A stretch of 64,000 bases of DNA from Bacteroidota bacterium. GTDB lineage: Bacteria > Bacteroidota > Bacteroidia > Bacteroidales > JACABE01. The position numbers and the translations under genes are program-made. Positions 8,611-17,363 of the stretch are shown in pieces. The DNA is taken from the NCBI GenBank assembly GCA_026391675.1, contig JAPLDQ010000015.1, positions 1 through 64,000 of the forward strand, given 5' to 3'. The notes below the pieces were generated by a model. That model made no database searches, had not been told where the DNA came from, and was given only the letters and a program-made list of their open reading frames with translations. The stretch's first letter is position 1. Each line of letters starts with the position of its first letter.

Positions 8611-9375
8611 TTATATCAATCCTATAGAATTAGCATATTTAATAGCTTCAATGGAATTATCAGCATTGAGTTTTTCAAGTATTCTCTGACGGTGTGTATT
8701 AACTGTATTTATACTGATATACAATTTGTCTGCAATTTCTTTGCTTAATAAGCCTTTTGAAATAAGCTGCAATACTTCAGTTTCGCGTGCAGTAAGTATG
8801 CTTTCTTTATCCTTAGGCGGAAATAAATAAACCTCATGTTTCTTTAAATCAATCAAACGGCTTTTAAAAACATCATTATCTGATTTTTCCGGTGATAAAT
8901 CCATAATACCTAAACTCAACCAGATATTGCCATGCTTATCAAACTCCAGACAAAGCTGTTGCTCAATAATCTTTATATAATCCCCCTTTTCGTTCTTAAG
9001 CCGGTATTCGTTGATAAGTTTATAATCCTTACGTTTATCCTGTGAAATTGTAAACGCATATTGAAGAAAATATAAGCCGGCTTCCATTAATTTCAGGTAA
9101 TCATCAGGATGAATTCGCTGGTCAAGATAATCAGTTGCACCTTCAACTTTATCCAGATCAAGTTTAAAAATGTTAGAAATATTTTTAGATACAAAAACAT
9201 GCTGCCTTTTAAACATATCAAAAACCATGATAACACTATTGCTTATTTCACCAATTTTTTCCAGATAAGTGATATGATTCTTTAAAATACTGTAATCCAG
9301 ATCATCTTCAATAAACGATTGAGAATCTAATAATTGATTATATTTACGCCATAAATTTTCAATTTCTGTATTCAT
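8611..9375 (-). CDS. PAS-domain LuxR-family transcriptional regulator
   Basis: 254 residues from the ATG at 9375. The central part (about 60-170) is a PAS_3-like fold (SNVFKLDLDKVEGATDYLDQRIHPDDY-type sequence and a second-half EYRLKNEKGDYIKI). The C-terminus (about 190-254) is a LuxR/GerE helix-turn-helix: LTARETEVLQLISKGLLSKE, then INTVNTHRQRILEKL. A 33-base longer frame exists, but its start lies inside the promoter box at 9406-9413, so 9375 is preferred. It is divergent from the TonB receptor, 76 bases apart, and is a candidate regulator of it; that is inference. Confidence 0.88.
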   Translation of the reverse strand: MNTEIENLWRKYNQLLDSQSFIEDDLDYSILKNHITYLEKIGEISNSVIMVFDMFKRQHVFVSKNISNIFKLDLDKVEGATDYLDQRIHPDDYLKLMEAGLYFLQYAFTISQDKRKDYKLINEYRLKNEKGDYIKIIEQQLCLEFDKHGNIWLSLGIMDLSPEKSDNDVFKSRLIDLKKHEVYLFPPKDKESILTARETEVLQLISKGLLSKEIADKLYISINTVNTHRQRILEKLNADNSIEAIKYANSIGLI

Positions 9376-9405
9376 AATATAGTTATTAATCAGTATTGCA
9401 GACAG

Positions 9406-9413
9406 CAAAAATA
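9406..9413 (-). promoter_or_regulatory. -7 element of the PAS-LuxR gene
   Basis: TATTTTTG on the minus strand, 30 bases before the ATG at 9375. It overlaps the longer possible start at 9408 and so favours the shorter protein. Confidence 0.6.
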
Positions 9414-9451
9414 AATAAGAATTTTGTAAAATAATTCTAATTTAAAATTTT

Positions 9452-11788
9452 ATGAAAATAAAAATTTATTTATCACTGCTTTTATGCATTTTATTTTGTA
9501 ATGCCAATACACAAAACTTAAGTCAGAACATCAAAGGAAAAGTTGTTGATGCAGAATCAGAATCACCGATTACCGGAGCAACAGTCGTAATTGAAAACAC
9601 CAATCCTTTGCAGGGGGCAGTAACAGGTATAAACGGAGATTTCAATATCAAGAATGTCAATGTTGGCAGGTATAATCTTAAAATCAGCTTTCTTGGTTAT
9701 GAAACGATTCAATTAACTGAAATTCTGGTAAGTTCTGCTAAAGAAGTTGTATTAAATATCAGGATGAAAGAAAGCTTAAAGAAAATGGATGAAGTTATCA
9801 TAAAAGCGGATAAAAATCAAGCCATTAATTCCATGGCAACCTTAAGTGTCAGACAATTCAGTGTGGAAGAAGCCCGCAGATATGCCGGAGGTATGGACGA
9901 CCCGGCCCGTCTGGCATCTTCCTTTGCCGGTGTTTCAGGCAATCTGGGAACCAATGGTATTGTAATCAGGGGAAATGCTCCAAAAGGTTTATTATGGATG
10001 ATGGAAGGTATTGAAATCACAAATCCAAGCCATTTTGCCAATGTAAGTTCTCTGGGATCAGGAGCCATAACAGCTTTAAGCAGCCAGATGCTAGCCAATT
10101 CTGATTTTTATACAGGAGCTTTCCCTGCAGAATATGGCAATGCTTTATCAGGTGTTTTCGATATTAAATTACGTACCGGCAATAACGAAAAAAGAGAAAA
10201 TACTTTTCAATTGGGCTTGATTGGTATTGATGCTTCATCCGAAGGTCCGTTTGTAAAGGATAAAAAAGCTTCTTACCTTTTCAATTACAGGTATTCTACC
10301 CTTTCTTTACTGGCACCGATATTGCCACCTGAAATGGGAAAACTGAGATATCAGGATTTATCCTTAAAACTTAATTTTCCAACAGAAAAGGCAGGAATTT
10401 TCTCAGTATGGGGATTAGGTGCTTTGGATTATCAGGGCAGGGATGCGCTTACAGACAGTCTGAAGTGGGAGAAACAAACGGACAAAGAACAATATTATAC
10501 TGATTTGTTTATGGTGGCTGCAGGTATAAATCATAAAATTTTAATCAATACCAAAGCTTTTATTAATACATCAATAGCAGCATCAGGCAACGGTTTGCAG
10601 TTGAATCAGCAGGAATTAAATTCAAATAAGACTTTGTTGCCAAATCAGAGAATTAACAACAATGTATGGAAATATACATTCACATCTTATATCAATTATA
10701 AATTCAGTGCCCGGCACAGCAACAGAACCGGATTTAATATAAACCGCCTGCAATATAATATGCACATTGAAAAAGCCGACAGCAACAATGTATTAAAAGA
10801 TTATACCAATACCAGCGGTTATAGCTATCTGATACAGGCATTTTCACAATCCAGAATCAATATTACAGAAAAGTTTGCATTAAATCTGGGCCTTCATTCA
10901 CAACTATTTGCATTGAACAATCACTACAGTTTAGAGCCACGCATAGGGTTAATTTATGATATTACACCCAAACAAAGCCTCAGGTTTTCCTATGGAATTC
11001 ACAGCCAGCTGGAGCCGCTAAATTTTTATTTTGTTCAGAAGAAAATAGGTAACTCTATTATTGAACCAAATAAAAAACTCGATTTTTCAAAAGCGCATCA
11101 TTTGGTATTATCCTATGATTTAAAATTCAACGAAAAAACTCATCTGTGTATTGAACCCTATTTCCAATATTTGTTTAATATTCCTGTAATTCCGGATTCC
11201 TATTTTTCACTGCAGAATTTGGAAAACACAATATTTTTTAATGATTCGCTGGTAAATAAAGGAAGCGGAAGAAATATCGGAATTGATATAACATACGAAA
11301 GGTTTCTTAATCAAGGCTTTTACTATCTGATTACGCTATCGGTATTTGATTCTAAATATACCGGAGGAGACGGTATACAACGCAATGCCAGGTTTAACAA
11401 GCATTATGTTGTTAATCTCCTTTGCGGGAAAGAATGGAAAGTTGGCAAAAACAAAAACAATTTATTGGGAATAAATGCCAAATTATGTCTAATGGGTGGT
11501 GATTATTTGAATCCGGTGGATTATGCACAGACCTATGCAAATAAAGATATAGTAGAAGATGTTGCCAAAGCTTTTAGTGTTCAGAAACCGGATGCACAGG
11601 TACTTTCATTTTCACTCAATTACAGGATAAATAAAGCTAAACACTCAAGTGTTTGGTCCATAAACTTTGTTAATGCTTTATTTTACAGCGATTTAAACAA
11701 ATATTATTTCGACACATTTAAAAAATCTGTTGAAAAAGATGTAAACGAACTGGTAATTCCTAATATCAGTTATAAAATTGAGTTTTAG
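9452..11788 (+). CDS. TonB-dependent outer-membrane receptor
   Basis: 778 residues. A signal peptide (MKIKIYLSLLLCILFCNANT) precedes a carboxypeptidase-regulatory-like domain (about 28-115: IKGKVVDAESESPITGATVV, GINGDFNIKNVNVGRY), a plug domain (about 130-245, with GNLGTNGIVIRGNAPKGLLW) and a predicted 22-strand barrel ending NISYKIEF with a C-terminal Phe. Such receptors import siderophores, cobalamin or glycans using TonB energy. No SusD partner follows, so a glycan-uptake pair is not supported; the ligand is unknown. It is divergently paired with the PAS-LuxR regulator. Confidence 0.92.
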   Translation: MKIKIYLSLLLCILFCNANTQNLSQNIKGKVVDAESESPITGATVVIENTNPLQGAVTGINGDFNIKNVNVGRYNLKISFLGYETIQLTEILVSSAKEVVLNIRMKESLKKMDEVIIKADKNQAINSMATLSVRQFSVEEARRYAGGMDDPARLASSFAGVSGNLGTNGIVIRGNAPKGLLWMMEGIEITNPSHFANVSSLGSGAITALSSQMLANSDFYTGAFPAEYGNALSGVFDIKLRTGNNEKRENTFQLGLIGIDASSEGPFVKDKKASYLFNYRYSTLSLLAPILPPEMGKLRYQDLSLKLNFPTEKAGIFSVWGLGALDYQGRDALTDSLKWEKQTDKEQYYTDLFMVAAGINHKILINTKAFINTSIAASGNGLQLNQQELNSNKTLLPNQRINNNVWKYTFTSYINYKFSARHSNRTGFNINRLQYNMHIEKADSNNVLKDYTNTSGYSYLIQAFSQSRINITEKFALNLGLHSQLFALNNHYSLEPRIGLIYDITPKQSLRFSYGIHSQLEPLNFYFVQKKIGNSIIEPNKKLDFSKAHHLVLSYDLKFNEKTHLCIEPYFQYLFNIPVIPDSYFSLQNLENTIFFNDSLVNKGSGRNIGIDITYERFLNQGFYYLITLSVFDSKYTGGDGIQRNARFNKHYVVNLLCGKEWKVGKNKNNLLGINAKLCLMGGDYLNPVDYAQTYANKDIVEDVAKAFSVQKPDAQVLSFSLNYRINKAKHSSVWSINFVNALFYSDLNKYYFDTFKKSVEKDVNELVIPNISYKIEF

Positions 11789-11840
11789 GTTAAATTCGGT
11801 TAAAAACACATTATTATTTTTATTTTTCGCATTTTTAAAT

Positions 11841-11848
11841 TATTTTTG
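11841..11848 (+). promoter_or_regulatory. Candidate -7 element of UDP-xylose synthase
   Basis: TATTTTTG fits TAnnTTTG, 40 bases before the start at 11888. No clear -33 box at the expected distance. Confidence 0.4.
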
Positions 11849-11887
11849 GTTGATTTTTAATCCAAACAGATACGAATTAATAATATT

Positions 11888-12826
11888 ATGCGAAAAAAGG
11901 TATTGGTTACCGGAGGTGCCGGCTTTTTAGGTTCCCACCTGTGTGAAAGGCTGCTCAACGATGGTCATGAAGTAATATGTCTCGACAACTACTTTACAGG
12001 TCAAAAGCAAAATGTGGTTCATTTATTGAATAATCCATATTTCGAGATTATCCGCCATGATGTTACCATGCCTTTCTTTATTGAAGTGGATGAAATTTAC
12101 AATCTGGCTTGTCCCGCTTCTCCTATTCATTATCAGTATAATGCTATAAAAACAGTTAAAACATCGGTTATGGGAGCCATTAATATGCTGGGTCTGGCAA
12201 AAAGGATAAAAGCCAGGATATTGCAGGCATCAACCAGCGAAGTCTATGGCGATCCTGAAATTCACCCACAGACTGAAGATTACTGGGGCCATGTTAATCC
12301 TATCGGAATACGTGCCTGTTATGACGAAGGGAAACGCTGTGCAGAAACACTTTTTGTTAATTATCACCGTCAAAATAATATTGATATAAAAATTGTCCGC
12401 ATATTTAATACTTATGGTCCTAAAATGCACCCTCATGACGGCAGGGTAGTTTCAAACTTTATAGTTCAGGCACTGCAGAATCAGGATATTACTATTTTTG
12501 GCGATGGTTCTCAAACCAGGAGTTTTCAATACGTAGATGATCTTATAAATGGTATGATTAAAATGATGGCTACCGGCAGCGATTTTACGGGACCCGTTAA
12601 TATTGGCAACCCAAACGAGTTTACCATACTTGAACTGGCTGAAAAAGTTATTAAATTAATCGGATGTAAATCAAAGATTGTATTTGAACCTTTACCGGCT
12701 GATGATCCTTTACAACGACAACCGGATATTTCATTGGCTAAAGAAAAACTGAACTGGGAACCAAAAATTGAGTTGGAAGAAGGACTTACAAAAACAATAG
12801 CCTATTTTAAATCCATTATCAAATAA
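11888..12826 (+). CDS. UDP-glucuronate decarboxylase (UDP-xylose synthase)
   Basis: 312-residue extended short-chain dehydrogenase. NAD-binding GGAGFLGSH is at 9-17, the Ser/Thr motif is STSEVYGDP (116-123) and the catalytic YxxxK is Y145-K149. The segments [29 protein letters not shown] and [14 protein letters not shown] are characteristic of UXS, which turns UDP-glucuronate into UDP-xylose. The substrate is made by ugd at 7252. Ten bases separate it from rfbD, so the two are probably co-transcribed. Product could be used in exopolysaccharide or O-antigen. Confidence 0.92.
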   Translation: MRKKVLVTGGAGFLGSHLCERLLNDGHEVICLDNYFTGQKQNVVHLLNNPYFEIIRHDVTMPFFIEVDEIYNLACPASPIHYQYNAIKTVKTSVMGAINMLGLAKRIKARILQASTSEVYGDPEIHPQTEDYWGHVNPIGIRACYDEGKRCAETLFVNYHRQNNIDIKIVRIFNTYGPKMHPHDGRVVSNFIVQALQNQDITIFGDGSQTRSFQYVDDLINGMIKMMATGSDFTGPVNIGNPNEFTILELAEKVIKLIGCKSKIVFEPLPADDPLQRQPDISLAKEKLNWEPKIELEEGLTKTIAYFKSIIK

Positions 12827-12836
12827 TTATTCAAAT

Positions 12837-13700
12837 ATGGCAGCGATTTTAGTTACAGGAAGCAACGGACAATTAGGCAACGAAATAAAAGTTTTGGCTG
12901 AAGCATACCCACAGTATAATTTTATTTATACAGATATTGACGATTTAAATATTACGGATTATCAGCAAATCGATCATTTCTTTACCATTCACAATATTCA
13001 ATACGTCATCAACTGTGCCGCCTATACTGCTGTGGATAAAGCAGAACAGGAAACTGACCTGGCACGTTATATCAATGCAAATGCTGTAAAGTATTTATCG
13101 CAGATTGCTAAAAAATATCATGCTTATATGATACATATATCTACAGATTATGTATTTGACGGCAAGAACTATAAACCGTATACAGAAAATGACCCCATTT
13201 GTCCTACATCTGCTTATGGAAAAACCAAAGCAGAAGGCGAAAATGAATTAAAAATTCATGCCGAAAAAGGTATTATTATCCGTACTTCATGGTTATACTC
13301 CAGCTTCGGACATAATTTTGTAAAAACTATTTTAAAGTATGGAAAAGAACGCGGAAATCTGAATGTTGTCTTTGATCAGATCGGCTCTCCCACTTATGCC
13401 CGTGATCTGGCAAAAGTAGTTTTGGAAATCATTCCTCAGCTTGCCAATCAGAATACTATAGAAACATATCATTTTTCGAATGAAGGTGTCAGTAGCTGGT
13501 ACGATTTTGCAAAAGTAATTGTAGAATTGAAAAATATTGAATGTGATATTCATCCTATCAGAACTGAAGATTATCCATTACCGGCACCCCGCCCCCATTA
13601 CAGCGTGCTGGATAAAGCTAAAATAAAGAAGGATTTTAATATAGAAATCCCTTACTGGAAAGACAGTTTAAAACGCTGTTTAGAATTAATAAAAGATTAA
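12837..13700 (+). CDS. rfbD: dTDP-4-dehydrorhamnose reductase
   Basis: 287 residues of the RmlD family. N-terminal TGSNGQLGNEIK (7-18), INCAAYTAVDKAE, STDYVFDG, the YGKTKAEGE catalytic motif, and GSPTYARDLA are all typical. It catalyses the last step of dTDP-L-rhamnose synthesis. The other rml genes (A, B, C) are not in the window. It directly follows the UDP-xylose synthase gene, forming a small sugar-nucleotide operon. Confidence 0.93.
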   Translation: MAAILVTGSNGQLGNEIKVLAEAYPQYNFIYTDIDDLNITDYQQIDHFFTIHNIQYVINCAAYTAVDKAEQETDLARYINANAVKYLSQIAKKYHAYMIHISTDYVFDGKNYKPYTENDPICPTSAYGKTKAEGENELKIHAEKGIIIRTSWLYSSFGHNFVKTILKYGKERGNLNVVFDQIGSPTYARDLAKVVLEIIPQLANQNTIETYHFSNEGVSSWYDFAKVIVELKNIECDIHPIRTEDYPLPAPRPHYSVLDKAKIKKDFNIEIPYWKDSLKRCLELIKD

Positions 13701-13707
13701 GAATATG

Positions 13708-13775
13708 CCACAAAGACACAAAGACACAAAGACACAAAGAATAAATTAAAATTTTGTGCTTTCGTGTCTTTGTGG
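13708..13775. repeat. Octamer tandem repeat with inverted arm
   Basis: Four perfect copies of CACAAAGA (13709-13740). The 12-mer CCACAAAGACAC at 13708-13719 is matched in inverted orientation by GTGTCTTTGTGG at 13764-13775, so the spacer between rfbD and the phosphohexomutase gene can form a hairpin. Similar CACAAAG strings are common in Bacteroidota intergenic DNA. Confidence 0.8.
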
Positions 13776-13789
13776 ATAAATAAAAAATT

Positions 13790-15526
13790 ATGGAAATGAT
13801 GGACAAAACTATAATAGAAAAAGCAACAAAATGGCTGGGAAATGATTACGATGCTGAAACCCGCGAAAAAGTACAGTATTTAATAGATAATGATGAAACA
13901 GAATTAACTGAATCTTTTTATCGTGATCTGGAATTTGGTACCGGTGGTTTACGTGGTATTATGGGCGTTGGGTGCAACCGCATGAATAAATATACCGTCG
14001 GCATGGCCACCCAGGGTCTGGCAAATTATATACTTAAAATGTTCGCCACAAAAAATGATTGTAAAATAGCCATCGCATACGATTCAAGAAACAACAGTAA
14101 GTATTTTGCACAGATTACTGCTGATGTTATGTCGGCAAACGGTATAAAAGCATTTTTGTTTGAAGAACTTCGTCCTACTCCTGAATTATCCTTTGCTATC
14201 CGTCAATTGGGTTGTCAGAGTGGTGTTGTAATAACGGCTTCACACAATCCGAAAGAATACAATGGATATAAAGCCTACTGGGATGACGGTGGACAGCTTA
14301 TAAGCCCGCATGATACCAATGTAATCGATGAAGTAATGAAAATTACCGATATCAGTCAGGTAAAATTTGCAGGAAATCCAAAACTGATTGAAAAGATTGG
14401 CGAAAACATTGATAAAATTTATCTTGAAAAGCTAAATTCACTTTCTTTATCTCAGGAATTAATTAAAAAACATAAGGATTTAAGTATCGTCTACACTCCT
14501 TTGCATGGAACAGGCATAACACTTGTTCCTAAGGCTTTGAAGGATTTTGGATTTGAAAACATCCATATCGTGGAAGAACAGGCTATTGCAGATGGAAATT
14601 TCCCCACAGTAAAATCGCCCAATCCTGAGGAAAAAGCTGCCATGGAAATGGCAATTGCTTTAGCTCAAAAAGTAAATGCGAATCTGGTATTAGCTACTGA
14701 TCCTGATGCCGACCGTGTTGGAATTGCTGTTAAAAACGATAAAAATGAATATATCTTATTAAATGGTAACCAAACCGGATCTGTTTTAATTTATTATCTG
14801 ATTAATCAATGGAAAGCCAAAGGCAAACTTACCGGAAATGAATTTATCGTTAAAACCATAGTAACATCTGAATTATTAAAAGATATTGCTTTAAAAAATG
14901 GTGTTGAGAGTTACGATGTGCTTACCGGTTTTAAATTTATTGCTGAAATTATTCTAAAACTGGAAGGGAAAAAGCAGTTTATAGGTGGAGGCGAAGAAAG
15001 TTACGGTTATCTGGTTGGTGATTTTGTAAGGGATAAAGATGCCGTAATATCCTGCTGTATGATAGCTGAAATGGCTGCATGGGCTGCCGATAGTGGTAAA
15101 ACTTTCTATGATATACTGATTGATTTGTATACTGAATACGGTTTTTATAAAGAAGATTTACTTTCAGTAACAAAAAAAGGAAAATCAGGTGCAGAAGAAA
15201 TTCAGTCCATGATGGAAAATTACAGGAAAACACCACCTGTAAGCATTAATAATTCTAAGGTTGTATTAATTAAAGATTATCAGAAACAAAACTGTTTTGA
15301 TTGTATCAAAAATACAAAAACTCCTATTGATTTACCTAAATCCAATGTATTGCAGTTCTTTACCGAAGACGGCAGCAAGATTACCGTACGCCCTTCCGGT
15401 ACAGAACCAAAGATAAAATTCTATTTCGGCGTAAAGGAAAACCTGGTTTCAAAAGATGATTTTGAAAAGGTAAATCAGCAGTTAAATGCAAAAATCAAAG
15501 CAATAATAGAGGATATGAAATTATAA
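13790..15526 (+). CDS. Phosphoglucomutase/phosphomannomutase
   Basis: 578-residue alpha-D-phosphohexomutase. The phosphoserine loop TASHNP has Ser151, the metal-binding motif is DPDADRVG, the sugar-recognition loop is GGGEESYGY and the phosphate-binding loop RPSGTEPKIKFYF is near the C-terminus. Length and the FGTGGLRGIMG segment (49-59) fit the PgcA-type bacterial phosphoglucomutase. It interconverts hexose-1- and hexose-6-phosphate and supplies glucose-1-phosphate for UDP- and dTDP-sugar synthesis, in keeping with its neighbours. Substrate specificity (glucose, mannose or both) cannot be decided here. ATG 13790 or 13799 could be the start. Confidence 0.93.
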   Translation: MEMMDKTIIEKATKWLGNDYDAETREKVQYLIDNDETELTESFYRDLEFGTGGLRGIMGVGCNRMNKYTVGMATQGLANYILKMFATKNDCKIAIAYDSRNNSKYFAQITADVMSANGIKAFLFEELRPTPELSFAIRQLGCQSGVVITASHNPKEYNGYKAYWDDGGQLISPHDTNVIDEVMKITDISQVKFAGNPKLIEKIGENIDKIYLEKLNSLSLSQELIKKHKDLSIVYTPLHGTGITLVPKALKDFGFENIHIVEEQAIADGNFPTVKSPNPEEKAAMEMAIALAQKVNANLVLATDPDADRVGIAVKNDKNEYILLNGNQTGSVLIYYLINQWKAKGKLTGNEFIVKTIVTSELLKDIALKNGVESYDVLTGFKFIAEIILKLEGKKQFIGGGEESYGYLVGDFVRDKDAVISCCMIAEMAAWAADSGKTFYDILIDLYTEYGFYKEDLLSVTKKGKSGAEEIQSMMENYRKTPPVSINNSKVVLIKDYQKQNCFDCIKNTKTPIDLPKSNVLQFFTEDGSKITVRPSGTEPKIKFYFGVKENLVSKDDFEKVNQQLNAKIKAIIEDMKL

Positions 15527-15651
15527 ATACAGGATTTTTAAGATATTAAGTTAGTCTATTGATTAAGAAACAGAGGAAATCATTTTTTCTTAAACACCCT
15601 ATATTTTTGGCATATTTCAAGTTATTTTTTATTCCTTCATGATATTTTGAT

Positions 15652-15659
15652 TAATTTTG
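15652..15659 (+). promoter_or_regulatory. -7 element of the toxin-antitoxin operon
   Basis: TAATTTTG, an exact TAnnTTTG match, lies 15 bases before the antitoxin ATG at 15675. This gives a very short leader. Confidence 0.5.
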
Positions 15660-15674
15660 TAAAAAATATTATAT

Positions 15675-15872
15675 ATGACAACTTTAGTTATTAAAGAAAA
15701 ATCAAAAGCAGCTAAAGCATTTTTAGAATTTGTAAAAAATCTAAGTTTTGTCACAGTTGTTGAAACAGATGAAATACCAAATGATACTACTAAAAAAGCT
15801 ATTATTGAAGCCGGAAAGGGTAAAACTGTAAAGTGTGAAAATTTTGAAGATTATTTACAAAAAGTTAAATAA
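15675..15872 (+). CDS. Antitoxin of a YafQ-type module
   Basis: 65 residues. The N-terminal half has MTTLVIKEKSKAAKAFLEFV and the C-terminus carries an AIIEAGKGKTVKCENFEDYL tail, a pattern seen in small Bacteroidota antitoxins whose tail wraps around a RelE/YafQ toxin. I see no clear ribbon-helix-helix DNA-binding domain. Its TAA stop shares a base with the toxin ATG (TAATG), the usual translational coupling of such pairs. Identity rests mainly on the toxin next door. Confidence 0.78.
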   Translation: MTTLVIKEKSKAAKAFLEFVKNLSFVTVVETDEIPNDTTKKAIIEAGKGKTVKCENFEDYLQKVK

Positions 15873-16144
15873 TGTATCAACTTGAATTTACCCATCAATA
15901 TCTGAAAGATTTAAAATTAGCCAGAAAGCGTAATTTAAATGAAGATAAATTAAACGAAATTATCAAAATTCTAATTACAGGAAAAACTTTACCAGAAAGA
16001 TATAAAGACCATCCATTAAAAGGTAATTATTTTAATTACAGAGATTGTCATATTGAAAGTGACTGGATTTTGATTTATGAGAAAAACAAAAGTATTAAGC
16101 TAATTACACTCATCAGAACAGGAACTCATTCCGATCTGTTTTAA
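15872..16144 (+). CDS. YafQ-family mRNA interferase toxin
   Basis: 90 residues of the RelE/ParE superfamily, closest to YafQ, which cleaves mRNA in the ribosomal A site. The residues known to matter in E. coli YafQ all have counterparts: His47 in KDHPLKG, His60 and Asp64 in CHIESDWILIY, His86 and Phe90 in TGTHSDLF. The toxin therefore looks intact. Start overlaps the antitoxin stop by one base. No mobile element flanks the pair. Confidence 0.92.
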   Translation: MYQLEFTHQYLKDLKLARKRNLNEDKLNEIIKILITGKTLPERYKDHPLKGNYFNYRDCHIESDWILIYEKNKSIKLITLIRTGTHSDLF

Positions 16145-16160
16145 ATTAATGGAGCTTTTT

Positions 16161-16628
16161 TTATTTCGCTTCTTCTATTTGCTTTATTAATGATTTGTCC
16201 CAATATTTATGTCTGGTATACTTCTTATATAGACTTAATGTTTCCTTTGCCTTATCAATCTGTTTTGTGTCAATATATATTAAAGCCAGATTATTATAGG
16301 CTGCAGTATTTTTCTTATTCAAATGTATACACCTGAGATTATAATTAATGGCTTCAGTAAAATATATTACCCGTTTTTCTTTATAATACACTCCTTTAAA
16401 GTTGTACATCAGCGCCAAATCGTAATAATACTCCTCTAATCCTTTTGTTATGCTGGCAGTATCAATTTTAAGCAGATTCACTAATGTAGAATCAACATTT
16501 GTTTTGTTGACATTCATACATGAAACTCCATATATGTCCTTTTTTAATTTAATATAATCAATAGTTTCCTGTGAATATATATTTAAAACTATTAATGTCA
16601 TAAATATCAATAGAATATTTTTTTTCAT
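16161..16628 (-). CDS. Secreted TPR-like protein
   Basis: 155 residues from ATG 16628. A signal peptide MKKNILLIFMTLIVLNIYSQ is followed by two or three TPR-like helical pairs, for example YNLRCIHLNKKNTAAYNNLA and LIYIDTKQIDKAKETLSLYK. TPRs mediate protein contacts; no further function can be read. A seven-residue longer frame begins at 16649, inside the promoter box 16647-16654, so it is not used. The gene converges with the toxin gene. Confidence 0.72.
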   Translation of the reverse strand: MKKNILLIFMTLIVLNIYSQETIDYIKLKKDIYGVSCMNVNKTNVDSTLVNLLKIDTASITKGLEEYYYDLALMYNFKGVYYKEKRVIYFTEAINYNLRCIHLNKKNTAAYNNLALIYIDTKQIDKAKETLSLYKKYTRHKYWDKSLIKQIEEAK

Positions 16629-16646
16629 TTTTGAATTATTTAATTG

Positions 16647-16654
16647 CAAATATA
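16647..16654 (-). promoter_or_regulatory. -7 element of the TPR gene
   Basis: TATATTTG on the minus strand, 18 bases before the ATG at 16628; it excludes the longer start at 16649. Confidence 0.55.
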
Positions 16655-16715
16655 AACAATATGTTCAAAAACATGTTATTAGATGACATACAATTTATGA
16701 CATTTTACAAAATAC

Positions 16716-17363
16716 ATGGAATTACACAAGCAAATTATTACTTCAAATCAACAGATTGCCCCTAATACCTATATATTAAGCTTTAAACGTGATTTTATCT
16801 TTGCACCCGGACAATGGATAGCAATAAGTCTGCATCTGAATGACACACCCCGTTTATACAGCATTGCCAGCGGAATCAGTAATGATGAAATAATGATTTT
16901 GTTTGATATAAAAGCAGGAGGAGAACTCACACCCAATATGGCTACACTTAAAAAAGGAGACGAAATCTTTATTTCCAATCCTCAGGGCAGTTTTTTCGGC
17001 AAATCAGGAAAAGGCTGGTGGATAGCCACCGGAACCGGTATAGCTCCATTTAAAGCCATGCTGGATTCGGGTTTAGGAAAAGATAAAAAATTATTACACG
17101 GAGGAAGAACATTGGATTCATTTTATTTTGAAAATCAATTTTCTGAAGCATTGGGCGAAAATTATATCCGTTGCTGTACCAGAGAAAAAGGGGATAATGT
17201 ATTCGAAGGCAGGATAACTGAATATTTAAAAAAACAAAATCAGCTGCCACCCGACGAAAAGTATTACCTTTGCGGAAGTTCGGAAATGGTGGTTGAAACC
17301 AGAGATATTCTGGTAGACAAAGGAGTTCCTTACGAAAACATTAAAGCAGAAATATATTTTTAG
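16716..17363 (+). CDS. Ferredoxin/flavodoxin-NADP reductase-like flavoprotein
   Basis: 215 residues, a compact FNR-fold enzyme. The FAD-binding motif RLYSIAS is near residue 46, KAGGELTPNM and NPQGSFF continue the FAD domain, and the NAD(P) domain has GTGIAPFKAML (about 107) and YYLCGSSEMV near the C-terminus. It should pass electrons between NAD(P)H and a ferredoxin or flavodoxin. Its stop codon is immediately followed by the rlmN ATG with no spacer, suggesting co-translation. Because RlmN is a radical-SAM enzyme needing low-potential electrons, this reductase could serve it; this is inference. Confidence 0.85.
   Translation: MELHKQIITSNQQIAPNTYILSFKRDFIFAPGQWIAISLHLNDTPRLYSIASGISNDEIMILFDIKAGGELTPNMATLKKGDEIFISNPQGSFFGKSGKGWWIATGTGIAPFKAMLDSGLGKDKKLLHGGRTLDSFYFENQFSEALGENYIRCCTREKGDNVFEGRITEYLKKQNQLPPDEKYYLCGSSEMVVETRDILVDKGVPYENIKAEIYF

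Noticed and set aside
9452-11788. SusC-type glycan receptor
   Set aside because: No SusD follows, and the length (778 residues) is shorter than SusC proteins (about 1000).
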